NCBI GenBank assembly: GCA_019188255.1
Contig: JAETXT010000004.1
Location: forward strand, 3,410,001 to 3,474,000
Length of the DNA stretch: 64,000 nt
Direction of reading: 5' to 3'
DNA from: Verticillium longisporum
Taxonomy: Eukaryota > Ascomycota > Sordariomycetes > Glomerellales > Plectosphaerellaceae
Shown here: one piece after another, positions 1-12,110 of the stretch
Numbering within the stretch: position 1 is the first letter of the stretch
Layout: every line of letters starts with the position of its first letter
Translations under genes and position numbers: made by a program
The notes under the pieces: model-generated
Told to the model about the DNA's origin: nothing
Seen by the model: the letters and a program-made list of their open reading frames with translations, nothing else
Database searches by the model: none

Positions 1-1617
1 CCTCGGAGTATTAATTAAAGTAGGGCTAGTAATAACCTTAACTAATTAGGGTAATAAAGTAGTTATTTAAGAAAAAGATAGGTCCTTAAATATATCGTAT
101 CGGATTAATAATCTATATCCCTTAGGGGTCCTTATAATGAGTCTAGCTAATATCTATTTCCCTAATTAGCTACTCCTTACTACTTTATCGCTAAGCTATA
201 CCTTTCTACCCTGCCCGGTTTTACTATTCTATTAAAGCTCTAATTACTTTATTCTAAATCTAGAATAGAGGATAATTATTATAATATATAATAGTAATTC
301 TCCGAAGTATATATAATATATATTAAGCTTTTTCTATCTATTTATAGTAAAGAGGCGGAAGTATCACTATAAATCGGAGGAGAGATTATTAAGATTTATT
401 TAATTTAATAAAATATTAGAATATTCGCTTTAAGAGTATTATAAGAGAAATTAAATAAATAATTAAAATATATATAGCTTAATATCCCTCCTATTTTATT
501 ATAATACTTATAAAGGTTATATCTAGTTCTATAATATAATATTATTTAAAGGTTTATTAAAGAGATTCTTCTAATCTTCTATCTTCTTTAATAAATATTT
601 AATATTAATAAAGACCTCGTATAAAGTACTATAACTCCTATTAATATTCTAGCCCTAAATATATATTATTTAATAATATAGAAATTATAGAAGATCCTAT
701 AATTTAATTAATAGGTATTAATCTTTATTATAAAGATAATCCTCTTATAAGAGATAATAATTTAAATTAACTTAAGCTTAATTCTATATTAAGAATAATT
801 AGATCTCCCCTTTTTTATAAAGGGTATATTTAATTATTAAATATATAGAATTCTAATATATTTTATTACCTAGAATAAGCTAAAGCTTAAAAGCGGATTC
901 TTTATAAAAGAAGGTATCCCCTTTAGGGTTATTAACTTTTAAAACTTTTAATTAGAAGTATTTACTATAATAGAGCGAAGATCGAATTTATTTAATAATA
1001 TTATAAAGCTTTCTAATTAACCCTTTCTTCTATTAATAATAAAGAGAGTTATAGGATTAATTAATAAGTTTAAGAATTTATAACTCCTATTTAAAAGATT
1101 AATTATCTTCTCTATAAAGAAAAATATATTCTATAAGATTTAATATATAGCTATAATAATATAATCGTTTATTAATAATATCTTTATATATTATTAATAG
1201 CTTAATTTAATAAAGAAAACTGTAAATATAAATATCGTTATTTATAATATTATTAAATATTAAAATATTAATAAAGCTAGAGATATTCTAGCTATAGATA
1301 ATTTCTATTATTATATTAATAATATTCTCGCCTATATAAGCTCTAAATTATTCTCGAAGAGTAAAAAGCTATTATTATTATTTCATATTATTATTAAGGA
1401 AGTAAATAGATATTATAACGATAATAAAGCGATTTAGAGATATTTATATACTATATACTATATAAATACTCGATTTAGCTCTATAGAGCTCTTCTTAGAC
1501 TTCTATCTTCTTTATATTAAGAATAGAAATAAGACCTTTATAGAGGGAATTATAATTCTATAAAATAAATTAATAAATTAAAGGGTTTATATCGGAGATA
1601 AAATAATAAAGATATAT
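1..1617. repeat. RIP-decayed AT-rich repeat, unclassified
   Basis: This is very AT-rich sequence with almost no CA or TG dinucleotides, stops in all frames and no long ORF. It lies outside the copia element that starts at 1618, whose 5-bp target duplication (TATAT, 1613-1617) falls in it. It is therefore the older DNA into which that element jumped. I could not assign it to an element class by eye. Confidence 0.7.
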
Positions 1618-1906
1618 TATTAAGAGGGCTTTATTACTTATATAAACCCCGATTTATTACTTTAGCTATACTTAAGAGCTCTAAATAAATAGGGTTAATA
1701 ATATAAGATTTATAATAATTATTAATACTATCTCTCTAAATTACTACTATTTATATAAATGAGATATACTTATTTAATTTACCGATTATATAAGCTATAA
1801 ATTATATAATCTAAAGAGCTATAAGTCCTAGCCTTAGTAATTACTATATTAGTAAATCCTATATAGTAATTACTAACCTAAGTAATCCCCTAATATTAGT
1901 TTAATA
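1618..1906 (-). repeat. Left LTR of copia element A
   Basis: This 289-bp sequence is repeated at 11817-12105 and, diverged, at 18131-18417, 19183-19472, 19537-19815 and 26713-27000. It begins TATTAAGAGGG and ends AGTTTAATA; the terminal TA pairs are RIPed forms of TG and CA. Because coding is on the minus strand, this is the 3' LTR. Confidence 0.8.
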
Positions 1907-3878
1907 CTAGCTATCTTTTCTTTATAGATAGGATTGCCTAAGGGATTAATATCGGGCTCTATTACCTAGGTTAATAGCTATTCTAATATACTCATAATCC
2001 TCTAATCTCTAATATATTAGATCTACTATCTTAATCTATAAAGTAAATAAGTAAATAAATAAATAAATAATAATAGGAGAATAATAGATAGAATAAGGAA
2101 AAATATAGCTTAATACTATTATTCCCGTAAACGTTAAATCCTTAATCCTTAATACTATAGATTAATTAAATTAATTATTAAATAGCTCTCTAAGGAAACG
2201 AATTAAATTATAATTAAATAATAAGAATAGGCCTTTAAGCCCTTTAATAAAGGAAATATATAGCTAATGAAATAGCGCTCTTATAATAGCTAGATATAAG
2301 CTCCTAAAATATCTAAATTATTAATTTATTAATTAAAGGTAGAGGAATAATTATTATTAGCCTTTTAATAGGAATAATAGGATTAAATTATTTAAATAGA
2401 ATTAATAGATCCTATTAAGCTAGTTTAATAAATACTATACTCTAAGGATCTATATATCTAATTAATAGTTTATAATAACTTTATTCTTTTTACTTTTCCT
2501 TTTCCCTATATTATATACTTTATTTATAAATTAGCTAGCTTAATCTATTATTTCAGAGCTTTAACGATTAATAAATCCCCCTTTTTATTATTCTCTTTCT
2601 CTCTCTCTTTCTCTCTCTCTCTTTCTCGATAATACCTCTTAAGCGTAAAGCCCCTACGCCTATTACCCCTCCTACTAAGAGAGTAACGAAGTATAAGAAT
2701 CTAGTTAATATTAATCGTAAGAGCTATTAATCTAATATTTAAAGTATATCTATAATAATATTTATAAAATCCCCTATTTAGAATACTTAAAATCTTATTC
2801 TATTAATAAATACACTAAAGTTAATATTAATAGTATATATTATAATCTAGAGTTTAAGGGTTCTTAATATTATAAATATACTTCTAAGTATTCTAATAAA
2901 TAAATATAAACTTTTATAATCTCTATTTTCTAATATCTATAGCTCTAATAATTATTATCTTAACTTAATTAATACTTTTAAGCTTATTATAAAGTTTTTA
3001 AAGGCTTAGGATAAAAAGAATAAGCTAATAAGCTCCTTTCTCTAGTATTTCCTTAATTATTTAATTATACGATTTATTAATAAAGGATATTAGATATAGA
3101 GAAATAATATATTATTATTAAAAGTATATTATCGATTATTAAAGAGGAGGAGGCTAAAGGGGGTAACGATTTTAATAAAGACTTAGATAATCTTAATAAT
3201 ATAGAATATAAAGTAGTTAAATATATTATTATTCTATAGCTCTTCGATTATTTATAATAGGACTCTTTTAAATAATTAAGCTCTAAGTCCTTAGATTCTA
3301 AGGCCTAGTTTATTCTTCGGAGCTATTAGTTTTTTAGTTTACTATTCCTAGGGTACCCGTCTTTAAGCTTTATTAATTACTTCTAATATTATTTACTTTT
3401 ACTTCTTAATTATTCTTTTCTTAATATTTAATTTATTCTTTAATTCTAATAATAGCTTTATTAGAGTTTATTAATATTTCTAATATTTAATTTAATATTC
3501 CTTTAATTATTAAATCTATAGGGTTATTATTTCTAGTAATCTAATAAATTTCATTAATTTTATATTCTTTATAGCTTTATTATAATACTATAAGATCTAT
3601 TATTAAGTATTTCTCTAATATTATACTTAATTAAATAAAGCATTAATAGAGTAAATAGCTATTAATATAGATAATTATCTATAGAAGTAATAGTTCTAAG
3701 TATTAATAGATCTCTTAGAATATCTATTTCAGGGTATAAGCTATATTAAAGCTATTTATTATATTATAGATTTTACTAATTAGAACTAAATATATAACCT
3801 ATTTATATTTAATAGATTATTAATAGAGGATATTACTATATACTATAAAGGCATTCTCCTAATTATAGGAATATTTAT

Positions 3879-4579
3879 TATAGGAGATAGGGTCCTATAA
3901 CCCTTCTAGTAGCTAAAATAAAAGCTAAACTATATTAATATATATATCATTATAAAGAGGAAAAGCGGAGCTATCTAATAATATAATTTTTATATATTTC
4001 TATAGAAATATTAAGTAATAATAATAATTTAACTTCTCTTATTTCTTATTAGCTTAGTTAATAAGCTAGAGTAGAACCGACTCTACTTCCCCGTAGATCT
4101 AGAAGTAGCCTATACGCCTTATCTACGCTAAGTCCCTAAGGGTTAGTCTATTAGATATAGAGTAATTCCCCCGACCTACTTTTTAGGGGTTTTAGAATAA
4201 TAATATATCTTTATATTTAAGTAAAATCGTTATTTCCTATTATATAGTAATTCCCGTCTATTTTTAATACCCTTAATTATTATAAACGGATATCTTCTAA
4301 GATAGGCTATACCTCCTTTAGGGTTAATCCGAGTACTTATATTAATTTAACTAGAAAATGCCTACCTCCGTTCCTATTGAAAAATATACTATTCTATAGC
4401 TAAGAATCAAGGCTACCTAGATCTTTAATCCATTCCTTCCTCCAATGCTTCCTTCTCGAGGTATAACGACTTCTATCTCTCCCTTCCTCTTATACTCCTT
4501 TATTAATTTATCTCTCTACGATCCCTTTATCTATTAAGATAATATTACCTTTAATCGTTACCTAGAACCTAGATTAATA
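3879..4579 (+). repeat. 701-bp solo LTR in copia A
   Basis: This block is absent from the homologous site in copia element B. It is flanked by TTTAT on both sides (3874-3878 and 4580-4584), begins TATAGGAG and ends ATTAATA. A second copy of exactly the same length lies inverted at 33389-34089. No internal region of this family occurs in the window. Part of it (about 4350-4460) keeps CA and TG pairs, so it is less RIPed than its host element. The strand given is nominal. Confidence 0.75.
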
Positions 4580-7500
4580 TTTATTATTAAAGAGGATAAT
4601 AAATCTAATTTATAAATTAAAGTCCTTATTATTAGCGAAGGAGTTATTAATAAATATATAAAGCTAAGCTATTAAGAGATTAAAGTATATGTAATTTAGG
4701 CTATAGCCTATATTAATAATCTATTATTATATATATTTATTAAGATATTTAAAGTTATCCTCTTATAGATTCTTAGCTTAAACTATAATAGAGAAATTAA
4801 AGGCGGCCTCTAATTAATAGGTTAAAGTAATATAGGTAGTACGAGCTCTCTAAGTAATATATTATTACTCTAAACTCTTTATCCCTAGGGTTACTAGCTC
4901 TAAGCGATTATTTTAGCCTTTCTATTAAATCGTAAGATCCTTAATTCTAATTTTAATAATATAGCTATTAAAGATACCTTTAGAACCTTTATTTAGGATA
5001 GAAGTAAGCTTTACTTAGAAGCTAATATTCTCGAGCTCTATTTATTCCTTTTTTATAAATATAGGCTCTCTAAGGTTAAGGGTATTATTAATCTATATCT
5101 AAATTAATCTAAAGCTCTCTCTAGCTCTAGTTAGAAGTAAATATAGATTATAGCCTATTAAAATAGTATTTAAGCGCTCTCTATAATAGTATTAATAGGT
5201 TATAAATTAATAGATATCTAATTCTATAATATTATAGAATAGCTTTATAATATAGAAGACGATTCTATTAAAGTATCTATATTATAGCTCCTTAGGAATA
5301 TATAGGAGAACGTTATATAATAGATCTATAATACTCTAAATATAGACTTAATTAATATTATAGAGTATTAACTAATAGCTATATTATTATAATATTAAAG
5401 TAATTACTAGGATTAATTATTAACTATAGTATATAATTATAAATAATTATATTAATAAGGTTATCTTCTCCTAATTACTATATCCTTAAACTATTAATCT
5501 TAACTTCTTATATAGGGCTTAAGGGAGGCCTTTTACTTCTCTTATAAGCTAATATCTAAAGATCTTAATACTAGGAAATATAGATCTCCTAATTAATATA
5601 ATTACTCTAGCTACTAGGAGTAAGTCGATTTCCTCCTAATTAGACTATTTAAATTACTTCTTAAAGGTCGTTATTCTACTTTTATTATATAATTTAATAG
5701 CTAAGTTATAACCCTATTATTCCCTTTTAATAATAAATTAGTATTTAATTTATAAAGTCCTAATTATATTATTCTCATAATCTATAAAAGCTATCTATAA
5801 TAGATTCGTAATATTTATTAACTTCCTAGGTCTCCTATATCGTTATAATAGAATTAATTCTAAGTATTTAAATAGTTCTAAGGTCTATAGAATTAAAATT
5901 ACTATTATCTCCTTAATCTCTTAATCTAGTAATCTATTATATAGTTTAATATATATTCCTCTAACCTCTATTAGGCTATTAATTATATTAATTATAATTA
6001 TTATATTAGAAACCGATATAACTTTATAAAGATTTATCTATTTCTCTTATTCTTAGAATATAAGAACGTCGCTTCCTAGCTCTAGTAATCTTAATAGTAA
6101 TTATTTAATATCTAGTCTATTATAGATATTAAGAATATTATTAACTTTCTATTTAGCGATTATTTACTAAAGCTCTATTATCGCTTTATTAATTATTTTA
6201 ATATACTATATCTAGTTTATAATAAGTATTATAATAATAGTAATCCTAGGTATTTTTCTAAATACGAATAATATAAATATTAATCTGATAGGCTTATTAA
6301 TATCGTTTATTACCTTTATTACTCCTTAAAATAGCAATTCTAGGCTTATATTATAAGATTCTACTTTTAAGGTCTTATATATTCTATACTCGATTTACAA
6401 TAGCTCTTAACTTTATTAATTAATTAATAAGCCTCTATAAAGATCTAATAATAGATTATATTTAGGAGGTATACTTCTATTTTAAATTCTATAGAAGTAA
6501 AGTTTATTCTAGTATTAATAATTATAATATCTAGAGGCTATAGATAGATATTTAATTAATACCTTTTAAAAGCTTCCTATATTATATAAACTATAAAATT
6601 AGGAATAAAAGTTATAGATTAGAATCCTAGATTTATATCGATTATATAAAGAATAGGCTTTCTATTTAAATATATAATATTCATTAACATCTTATAATTA
6701 AAATTAATATTTAATTTTAAAATAAATTTAAAATAATATAGAGATTTCCCTTTAATCTAATAATAATAATAGAAGCGATTTATTAGCTCTAGAATATCAT
6801 AATTTATATTATAATCTACTCTCTAGAATAGGTTCTATAGCTTCTCTATAAATAGATAATTAAACTATATATAAATATATTAAAGCTCTATTTCTATTAG
6901 AAACGCTACTCTATTACTCTTTATCCCTATTATATATATAATCCTAGAGCTAATATAGGTCTTCGTATTTAGGAAGAATTATAAATAGCCCTATTTATAG
7001 AAGATAGGCATATACTCTTAGATCTCCTTAATATACTTTATTAGCTTATTATATATATTATCTAAATAGATTCTAAGATTATTTATATCTTTAATATAAA
7101 GTAAGAATAGAGTATCTATTAAGATAATATAAAATATAATTCTCTTAATTAATATTAGAATAGTAATCTCCTTTATTATAAATATAGAGTCTCCTATTCT
7201 AAATCTTATTCTAGCCCCTATTCCTTATTTATTAATTATTAAACTTAATATTAAAGCTATTAGGGCCTTTATTTATAAAGCTCCTATTATTAAAATTAAT
7301 ATTATATTTATATTAAGGATAATACTATATTATATAGAAGTATTATTAATCTAATATTAAGTAAAGAGCTATTCTATTAGAGCTATTATTTTAGTTTTCG
7401 GACTATTCCTTTTAATTATATATTAGAATAACTTATTTATTAGGAAGTATATAATATAAATATCCATTAATTCGTTCTCGGGATTAGACCTATAAATATT

Positions 7501-8297
7501 ATCTATTCTTAGTTTATTAAAAATAGGATTATTTAATTCAGAGCTCTTAATAGGTTCTATTACTATTAGAAATTAATAATATCCCTTCTATTAATCTCTA
7601 TATATTTCCTATATATATTTATATTATTCTTTCGAATATTATTATTTTTTAAGAGAATACTTTATTAATTTATAATCTAATTTAGAATATACTTAATATT
7701 TACGAATTCTAGATAATAAATAATTATTAATTCTATATATTAATTATTCTCTATAATCTCCTTTTCTATAAATTTAATAATATCTATTCCTATAATATCT
7801 ATTAATATAGAAGTATTTAAGTATTTTAATATTCTCCTTTACCTTTAATAAACTCTTAAGCTATATAGATAATATATTAAAATATCGTTCTAGCTTTATT
7901 AATATAATCTTTAGCTCTAGAATACCTTAAATCGCTTTTAGAGTATTTATATAGAGATAAATCTCTTCCTTAAATATAGAGCTAAATACTCTCTAGTACT
8001 ATTAAAGCTTATTTAAAAGGATCTAGAGAACTTCTATTTATAGCTTTTATATATTATTAACTTCTATTATTATAGAATAGAATATTTTTAAGTTCTAATC
8101 TATATAATATTATATTCTATTAATCTCCGAATTAAACTATTATTTAATTACGAAAAATATATTTAATAGAATTCTATACCTTTATTTATATATTCTAGAA
8201 AGAAAGTTTATAAATATTTTAAAAATATATTTAGGAAGAATATATAGAGCTATATATAATAGATTTATAATAGTTTATAAATATTTATAAAGATATA

Positions 8298-8345
8298 ACG
8301 TAATCCACAAGCGAGTGGTTCACCCAAGCGAGTGGTTCACTTCGC
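8298..8345 (+). repeat. Left TIR with doubled 15-bp motif, pogo copy 1
   Basis: The inverted repeat contains the motif AAGCGAGTGGTTCAC twice in direct orientation (8309-8323 and 8326-8340). The right TIR has the same arrangement, with the first A-A of the inner motif read as A-T. Doubled motifs like this are typical binding sites for the HTH domain of a transposase; binding itself is inference. The TIRs of copies 2 and 3 are the same. Confidence 0.8.
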
Positions 8346-8395
8346 CCGGGCCCACGACCTACACCTGAATTCTACAGATTCCACCTCCGCCCGCG

Positions 8396-9511
8396 ATGGA
8401 GACTCTTTCAAAAGAAGGTCAATTATTCCTTGCTATCCAAGCTATGGACAATGACCCGAACCTAAGCGCCCGGAGTGCTGCGAGGATCTACACCGTCCCC
8501 TTAACGACGCTCCTCCGACGCCAGAAGGGCAAACCCTCCCGACGCGAAAGCCCGCCCAATTCTGCCAAATTAACAGTACTAGAAGAGAAAACTATTGTCG
8601 AATATATCCTTGACCTAGATGCGCGATCTTACCCTCCCCGGTTGGGTGAGGTCGGAGATATGGCGAATCGCCTGCTTGCCGACCGTGACGCGCCACGCGT
8701 CGGGAAGAACTGGGCCGCAAACTTCGTCAAACGGCAACCAGAGCTCCGGACGCGTTTCTTTCGCAAGTACGACTACAAGAGGGCCCAATGCGAAGATCCG
8801 GACGCGATAAACGCGTGGTTCCGCCTCGTGCATAACATGATCGCCAAGTACGGCATCCAAGAGGCTGACATGTACAACTTTGACGAGACCGGCTTCCAGA
8901 TGGGCGTTATCGCCAACGGAATGGTCGTGACCAGTTCGGAAAGACGGTCCAATGTGAAGATGAGGCAGCCAGGCAACCGGGAATGGGTTACGGTGATCCA
9001 GGGCGTTGGCGCGTTGGGTTTCTCCGTCCCGCCGTTCATCGTGGTTTCGGGCAAGTACCACCTCTCGAGCTGGTACCAGGACGACGCGATTTCTCGCGAC
9101 TGGAGAATCGCAACATCTCCAAACGGCTGGACGACGAATGATATTGGTCTGGAATGGATTCGGCATTTTGACAGGCATACAAAGTCCCGTACTTCGGGCG
9201 GTTATCGCCTACTGATCCTGGATGGCCACGAAAGTCACCACTCGGTCGACTTCGAACTCTACTGCAAGGAGAACAACATCATCACACTCTGTATGCCTCC
9301 TCATTCGTCACATCTACTCCAGCCTCTCGATGTTGGGTGTTTTGGCCCACTAAAGAAAGCATACGGTCGGCAAATCGAGGATAGGATGAGGGCGGGTACA
9401 ACGCACATCAGCAAAGAGGACTTCTTCCCGGCGTTTTCGGCTGCATTTCAGCAAGCAATGACAGAAAAACATCCAGGGAGGCTTTCGAGGAGCGGGGCTT
9501 GTCCCCCATAA
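8396..9511 (+). CDS. Pogo transposase ORF1, copy 1 (truncated tail)
   Basis: This frame encodes the N-terminal and catalytic part of a pogo/Fot transposase, 371 aa. The first 358 residues match copies 2 and 3. After the A-run at 9465-9469 (five A) the reading shifts and ends after 13 unrelated residues. The helix-turn-helix DNA-binding part lies at about 8-125, and catalytic aspartates at D163 (NFDETG), D276 (LILDGH) and D312 (QPLDVG). The catalytic core is intact, but the link to the C-terminal frame would need a shift of a different size from that in copies 2 and 3. Confidence 0.85.
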   Translation: METLSKEGQLFLAIQAMDNDPNLSARSAARIYTVPLTTLLRRQKGKPSRRESPPNSAKLTVLEEKTIVEYILDLDARSYPPRLGEVGDMANRLLADRDAPRVGKNWAANFVKRQPELRTRFFRKYDYKRAQCEDPDAINAWFRLVHNMIAKYGIQEADMYNFDETGFQMGVIANGMVVTSSERRSNVKMRQPGNREWVTVIQGVGALGFSVPPFIVVSGKYHLSSWYQDDAISRDWRIATSPNGWTTNDIGLEWIRHFDRHTKSRTSGGYRLLILDGHESHHSVDFELYCKENNIITLCMPPHSSHLLQPLDVGCFGPLKKAYGRQIEDRMRAGTTHISKEDFFPAFSAAFQQAMTEKHPGRLSRSGACPP

Positions 9512-9539
9512 CCCGGAAACAGTCCTGTCAAAGCTGGAT

Positions 9540-10049
9540 GTGAGGTTGAGGACGACGACGCCTCCGGGGACGTCCCACGGGGAGCGTGATTCTTGGGTCT
9601 CTAAGACGCCCACTAACCTGCTCGAGGCAGGTTCCCAGACTGACTTCATCAAAGGGCGAATCTCACGCCACCAGGGAAGCTCCCCAACGTCAATTTTAGA
9701 TGCTGTTGACTATCTTGCGAAGGGGACGCGGGGTGTTATGCACCAGATCGCTCTTTTGAAGTCAGAGGTTATGATCCTTCGAGAGGAAAATGCTACACTA
9801 AGCCGACGCCGGAGGGCCAAAAAGCTACGTCTCCGGGAAGGAGGAAGCATGGCTGTAGGCGAGGGACAGGACAAGATTGCTCAGAAGGAAGTAGATATCC
9901 AGATAAAAGAGGAAACGCTGCAGAACCCGGGTCCCGCGTCGTGGTCCCAGCCGAAGAAACGATGCTGTAGCGTATGCGGGAAGACCGGCCACAACGCGAG
10001 AACTTGTCAGGTAGCTATCTCATCGTCTGCAAAAGACGAGGAGGAGTGA
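9540..10049 (+). CDS. Pogo transposase C-terminal frame (ORF2), copy 1
   Basis: This open frame of 170 codons including the stop begins at a GTG codon, so it probably has no start of its own and is the C-terminal part of the transposase. Conserved residues such as GFRGAGLVP, read upstream in this same frame from just after the A-run, show that the frame really begins there. It ends in a zinc knuckle, CSVCGKTGHNARTC (C-x2-C-x4-H-x4-C), near the C-terminus, as is usual in fungal pogo transposases. Confidence 0.75.
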   Translation: MRLRTTTPPGTSHGERDSWVSKTPTNLLEAGSQTDFIKGRISRHQGSSPTSILDAVDYLAKGTRGVMHQIALLKSEVMILREENATLSRRRRAKKLRLREGGSMAVGEGQDKIAQKEVDIQIKEETLQNPGPASWSQPKKRCCSVCGKTGHNARTCQVAISSSAKDEEE

Positions 10050-10198
10050 TTTTAATTGATTTACGGCGTTTGGGTTGAGGTTTTCCTCGGAATGTTTGTC
10101 GGGTCGGGGTGAAGTGAACCACTCGCATGGGTGAACCACTCGCTTGTGGATTACGTTATATATTATTATTAAAGATATTATAAATCTCCTTAGAGTAA

Positions 10199-10659
10199 TG
10201 TTACGACCTGGCAGCTTCCGAAGAGGGGAACACTGTCAGAGGGTTAGGGTTGCTGTTAGCAGAAGCTTAGGTTGTGACTCTGAGGCGATGTGGTGTCGTA
10301 AGGCGTTGCGCACTCGTTACAATGAATACAAGGTAAGACTTAGATTGATCACTGTCGTGAGAAAGAATGTATCTACAAGTACAGAATGCCCGTCCTTATA
10401 TACCCGTTCATCCTGTCCTTGTTGTGTTGGTTAGTGAGCCTATGTTGGATGGCTCACTGTTAGTTCGTGATCCTCTCCGTGTTGGATCGAGGATCACGGT
10501 GATCCTAACAGGTTGGTGATCCATGTTCTTGGATCACCGTTCCTGGTGATCTGGTCACGTGACTGCGTGCCAGCCGTTCTTATCTTATCGCTCCCTTTGG
10601 CTGTGTCATCCTTCCTAGCTATCCTTGGGTCCTTTTGACCTGGTCCTCTGGTTGTTATA
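10199..10659 (-). repeat. Un-RIPed solo LTR of the gypsy-L family
   Basis: This 461-bp sequence begins TGTTACGACC and ends GTTGTTATA, flanked by AGTAA on both sides (10194-10198 and 10660-10664). The first half aligns with the RIPed LTRs at 36552-37024 and 46729-47201, and the second half belongs to a diverged subtype. It keeps CA and TG dinucleotides, unlike the surrounding DNA, so it arrived after the copia host was RIPed. The empty site is preserved in copia B at about 25555. The strand follows the coding strand of gypsy element L. Confidence 0.85.
10490..10563. repeat. Palindrome cluster inside the solo LTR
   Basis: There are three dyads in a row: AGGATCAC-G-GTGATCCT (10490-10506), GGTGATCCA with its complement TGGATCACC around a 6-base loop (10515-10538), and GTCACGTGAC (10554-10563). 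The GGTGATCC-type half-site recurs several more times nearby. These could be protein-binding sites or RNA hairpins in the LTR transcript. Confidence 0.6.
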
Positions 10660-11816
10660 AGTAATTACTCTCTTTATTCTAAAGTAATATAAATTATTTA
10701 ATTATAGCTCTATTAATTAATAAATTTACTAATTTATATAATAATAAAATATAATATTAAATTTATAAATTCTAAATATTATTTAGAAATAAAATCTTAT
10801 TTCTTTATAATTAAAGTATAATCTCTTATTAATTAGATTATCTATTCTATTAATTAAATAACCCTAGAATTAGGGGCTATTAAGGATCTATCCTCTCTAT
10901 TTATAGTTTTTAGATTTAGGATAGCTAAATATTCCCTATAGATTATTATTTATTATCCTATTAATCTCCTTATTCTCTTACTCTTTAAAGTATTAAATCT
11001 TAATTAATAATAATCGATTTTATTATATTAAATATTTCCTTTTATAAGAATATTAATATTAATCTCTTTAATATTTTAATATTTATTATTCCTAGAAGAG
11101 GGATCTTATACTTTATTAAATATACTTTTAATATTTAAATAATTATTATATTATAGGAATTAAAGTCTTCTTCGATCTAGCCCTAGAAGTCTTTAATAAG
11201 TACTTCTAGGAGGTAAACTCTCTTTATAATCCTATATATACTTATTATATTAAAGACCTAAATACTCTTAAGATCTATAGATACTTAATCTAGTAATCTA
11301 AGGAACTATAATTCTATTCTATTAATAATAAAGTTAATATTAAGACCCTTTTTAACCTTCTATATTAAGTATAATATACTAAGTTCCTCTATAATACTAT
11401 CGAACTTCTATTGTATGTTTTTAGCGCTCTTTAGCTCTATTATAGAGCTATTATTATAATCTAAGGAGCTTATTATTATTAATTTTATTAAAGCTCTATT
11501 ATAGCTAATTAATTATTCTATAGAGCTTTATTTATTAGGTTTAATAGCTAGTAATATAGCCTAGGTAATAACCTTAGATATAGGAGTCCTAAAATATTCG
11601 AAGTAGATAGTACTCCTATATATTATATAATAGGGGATTTCCCTATTATTAAGCTTTTAGAAGACGCTCAAAATACTTAAAGTAAATAATACTCTTATAA
11701 TTACTTATAAAGTATAATCGATAAGCTTATATATAGTAAATCTACTATTTATAGGCTTAATCTTAACTTCTCTAGCTCTAGTTATTCTATATTATATTAA
11801 ATATAATATTAATTAA

Positions 11817-12105
11817 TATTAAGAGGGCTTTACTATTTATATAAACCCCGATTTATTACTTTAGCTATATTTAAGAGCTCTAAGTAAGTAGGGTTAGTAG
11901 TATAAGATTTATAATAATTATTAATACTATCTCTTTAAATTACTATTATCTATATAAATTAGATATATCTATCTAATTTATTAATTATATAAGCTATAAA
12001 TTATATACTCTTAAGAGCTATAAATCCTAGCCCTAGTAATTACTATATTAGTAAATCCTATATAGTAATTACTAATCTAAGTAGTCTACTAATATTAGTT
12101 TAATA
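11817..12105 (-). repeat. Right LTR of copia element A
   Basis: This is a 289-bp partner of 1618-1906 in the same orientation, followed by TATAT (12106-12110), which matches the bases before the left LTR. It is the 5' LTR for the minus-strand coding direction. Confidence 0.8.
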
Positions 12106-12110
12106 TATAT

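Larger units (their letters stand above)
8298..10156 (+). mobile_element. Pogo/Fot-type DNA transposon, copy 1 (1859 bp)
   Basis: The ends are terminal inverted repeats starting ACGTAATCCACAAGCG, matching for about 47 bp with one mismatch, and a TA duplication flanks both sides (8296-8297 and 10157-10158). It holds a DDE transposase frame and a downstream zinc-knuckle frame. It is GC-normal and full of CA and TG pairs although it sits in RIPed copia DNA, so it inserted after RIP had acted there. It is 1 bp shorter than copy 3 because the A-run at 9465-9469 has five A instead of six. Confidence 0.93.
1618..12105 (-). mobile_element. RIPed Ty1/copia retrotransposon A with nested insertions
   Basis: Two direct LTRs of 289 bp (1618-1906 and 11817-12105) bound the element, and TATAT flanks both ends (1613-1617 and 12106-12110). 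The interior is colinear with copia element B at 19537-27000, where copia integrase and pol readings lie on the minus strand. The pyrimidine tract just inside the left LTR then fits a minus-strand polypurine tract. Three insertions interrupt it: a 701-bp solo LTR (3879-4579), pogo copy 1 (8298-10156) and a 461-bp solo gypsy LTR (10199-10659). Without these it is about 7.46 kb, the same as B. It is saturated with RIP-type transitions and has no intact ORF. The TSD is low-complexity, so the boundaries rest mainly on the equal LTR lengths. Confidence 0.8.

Noticed and set aside
2631..2740. Plus-strand gag-like reading (PLKRKAPTPITPPTK) in copia A, repeated in copia B
   Set aside because: Integrase and pol readings place the coding strand on minus, so this is most likely the opposite strand of the 3' pol region.
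8615..9178. 187-codon frame antisense to the pogo transposase (also at 39648-40211 and 43251-43814)
   Set aside because: It is an exact shadow of the DDE transposase, repeats with every copy and has no protein character of its own.
10144..10434. 96-codon frame crossing the pogo end and the solo LTR
   Set aside because: It starts in one element and ends in another, across a target duplication; it exists only by chance of insertion.
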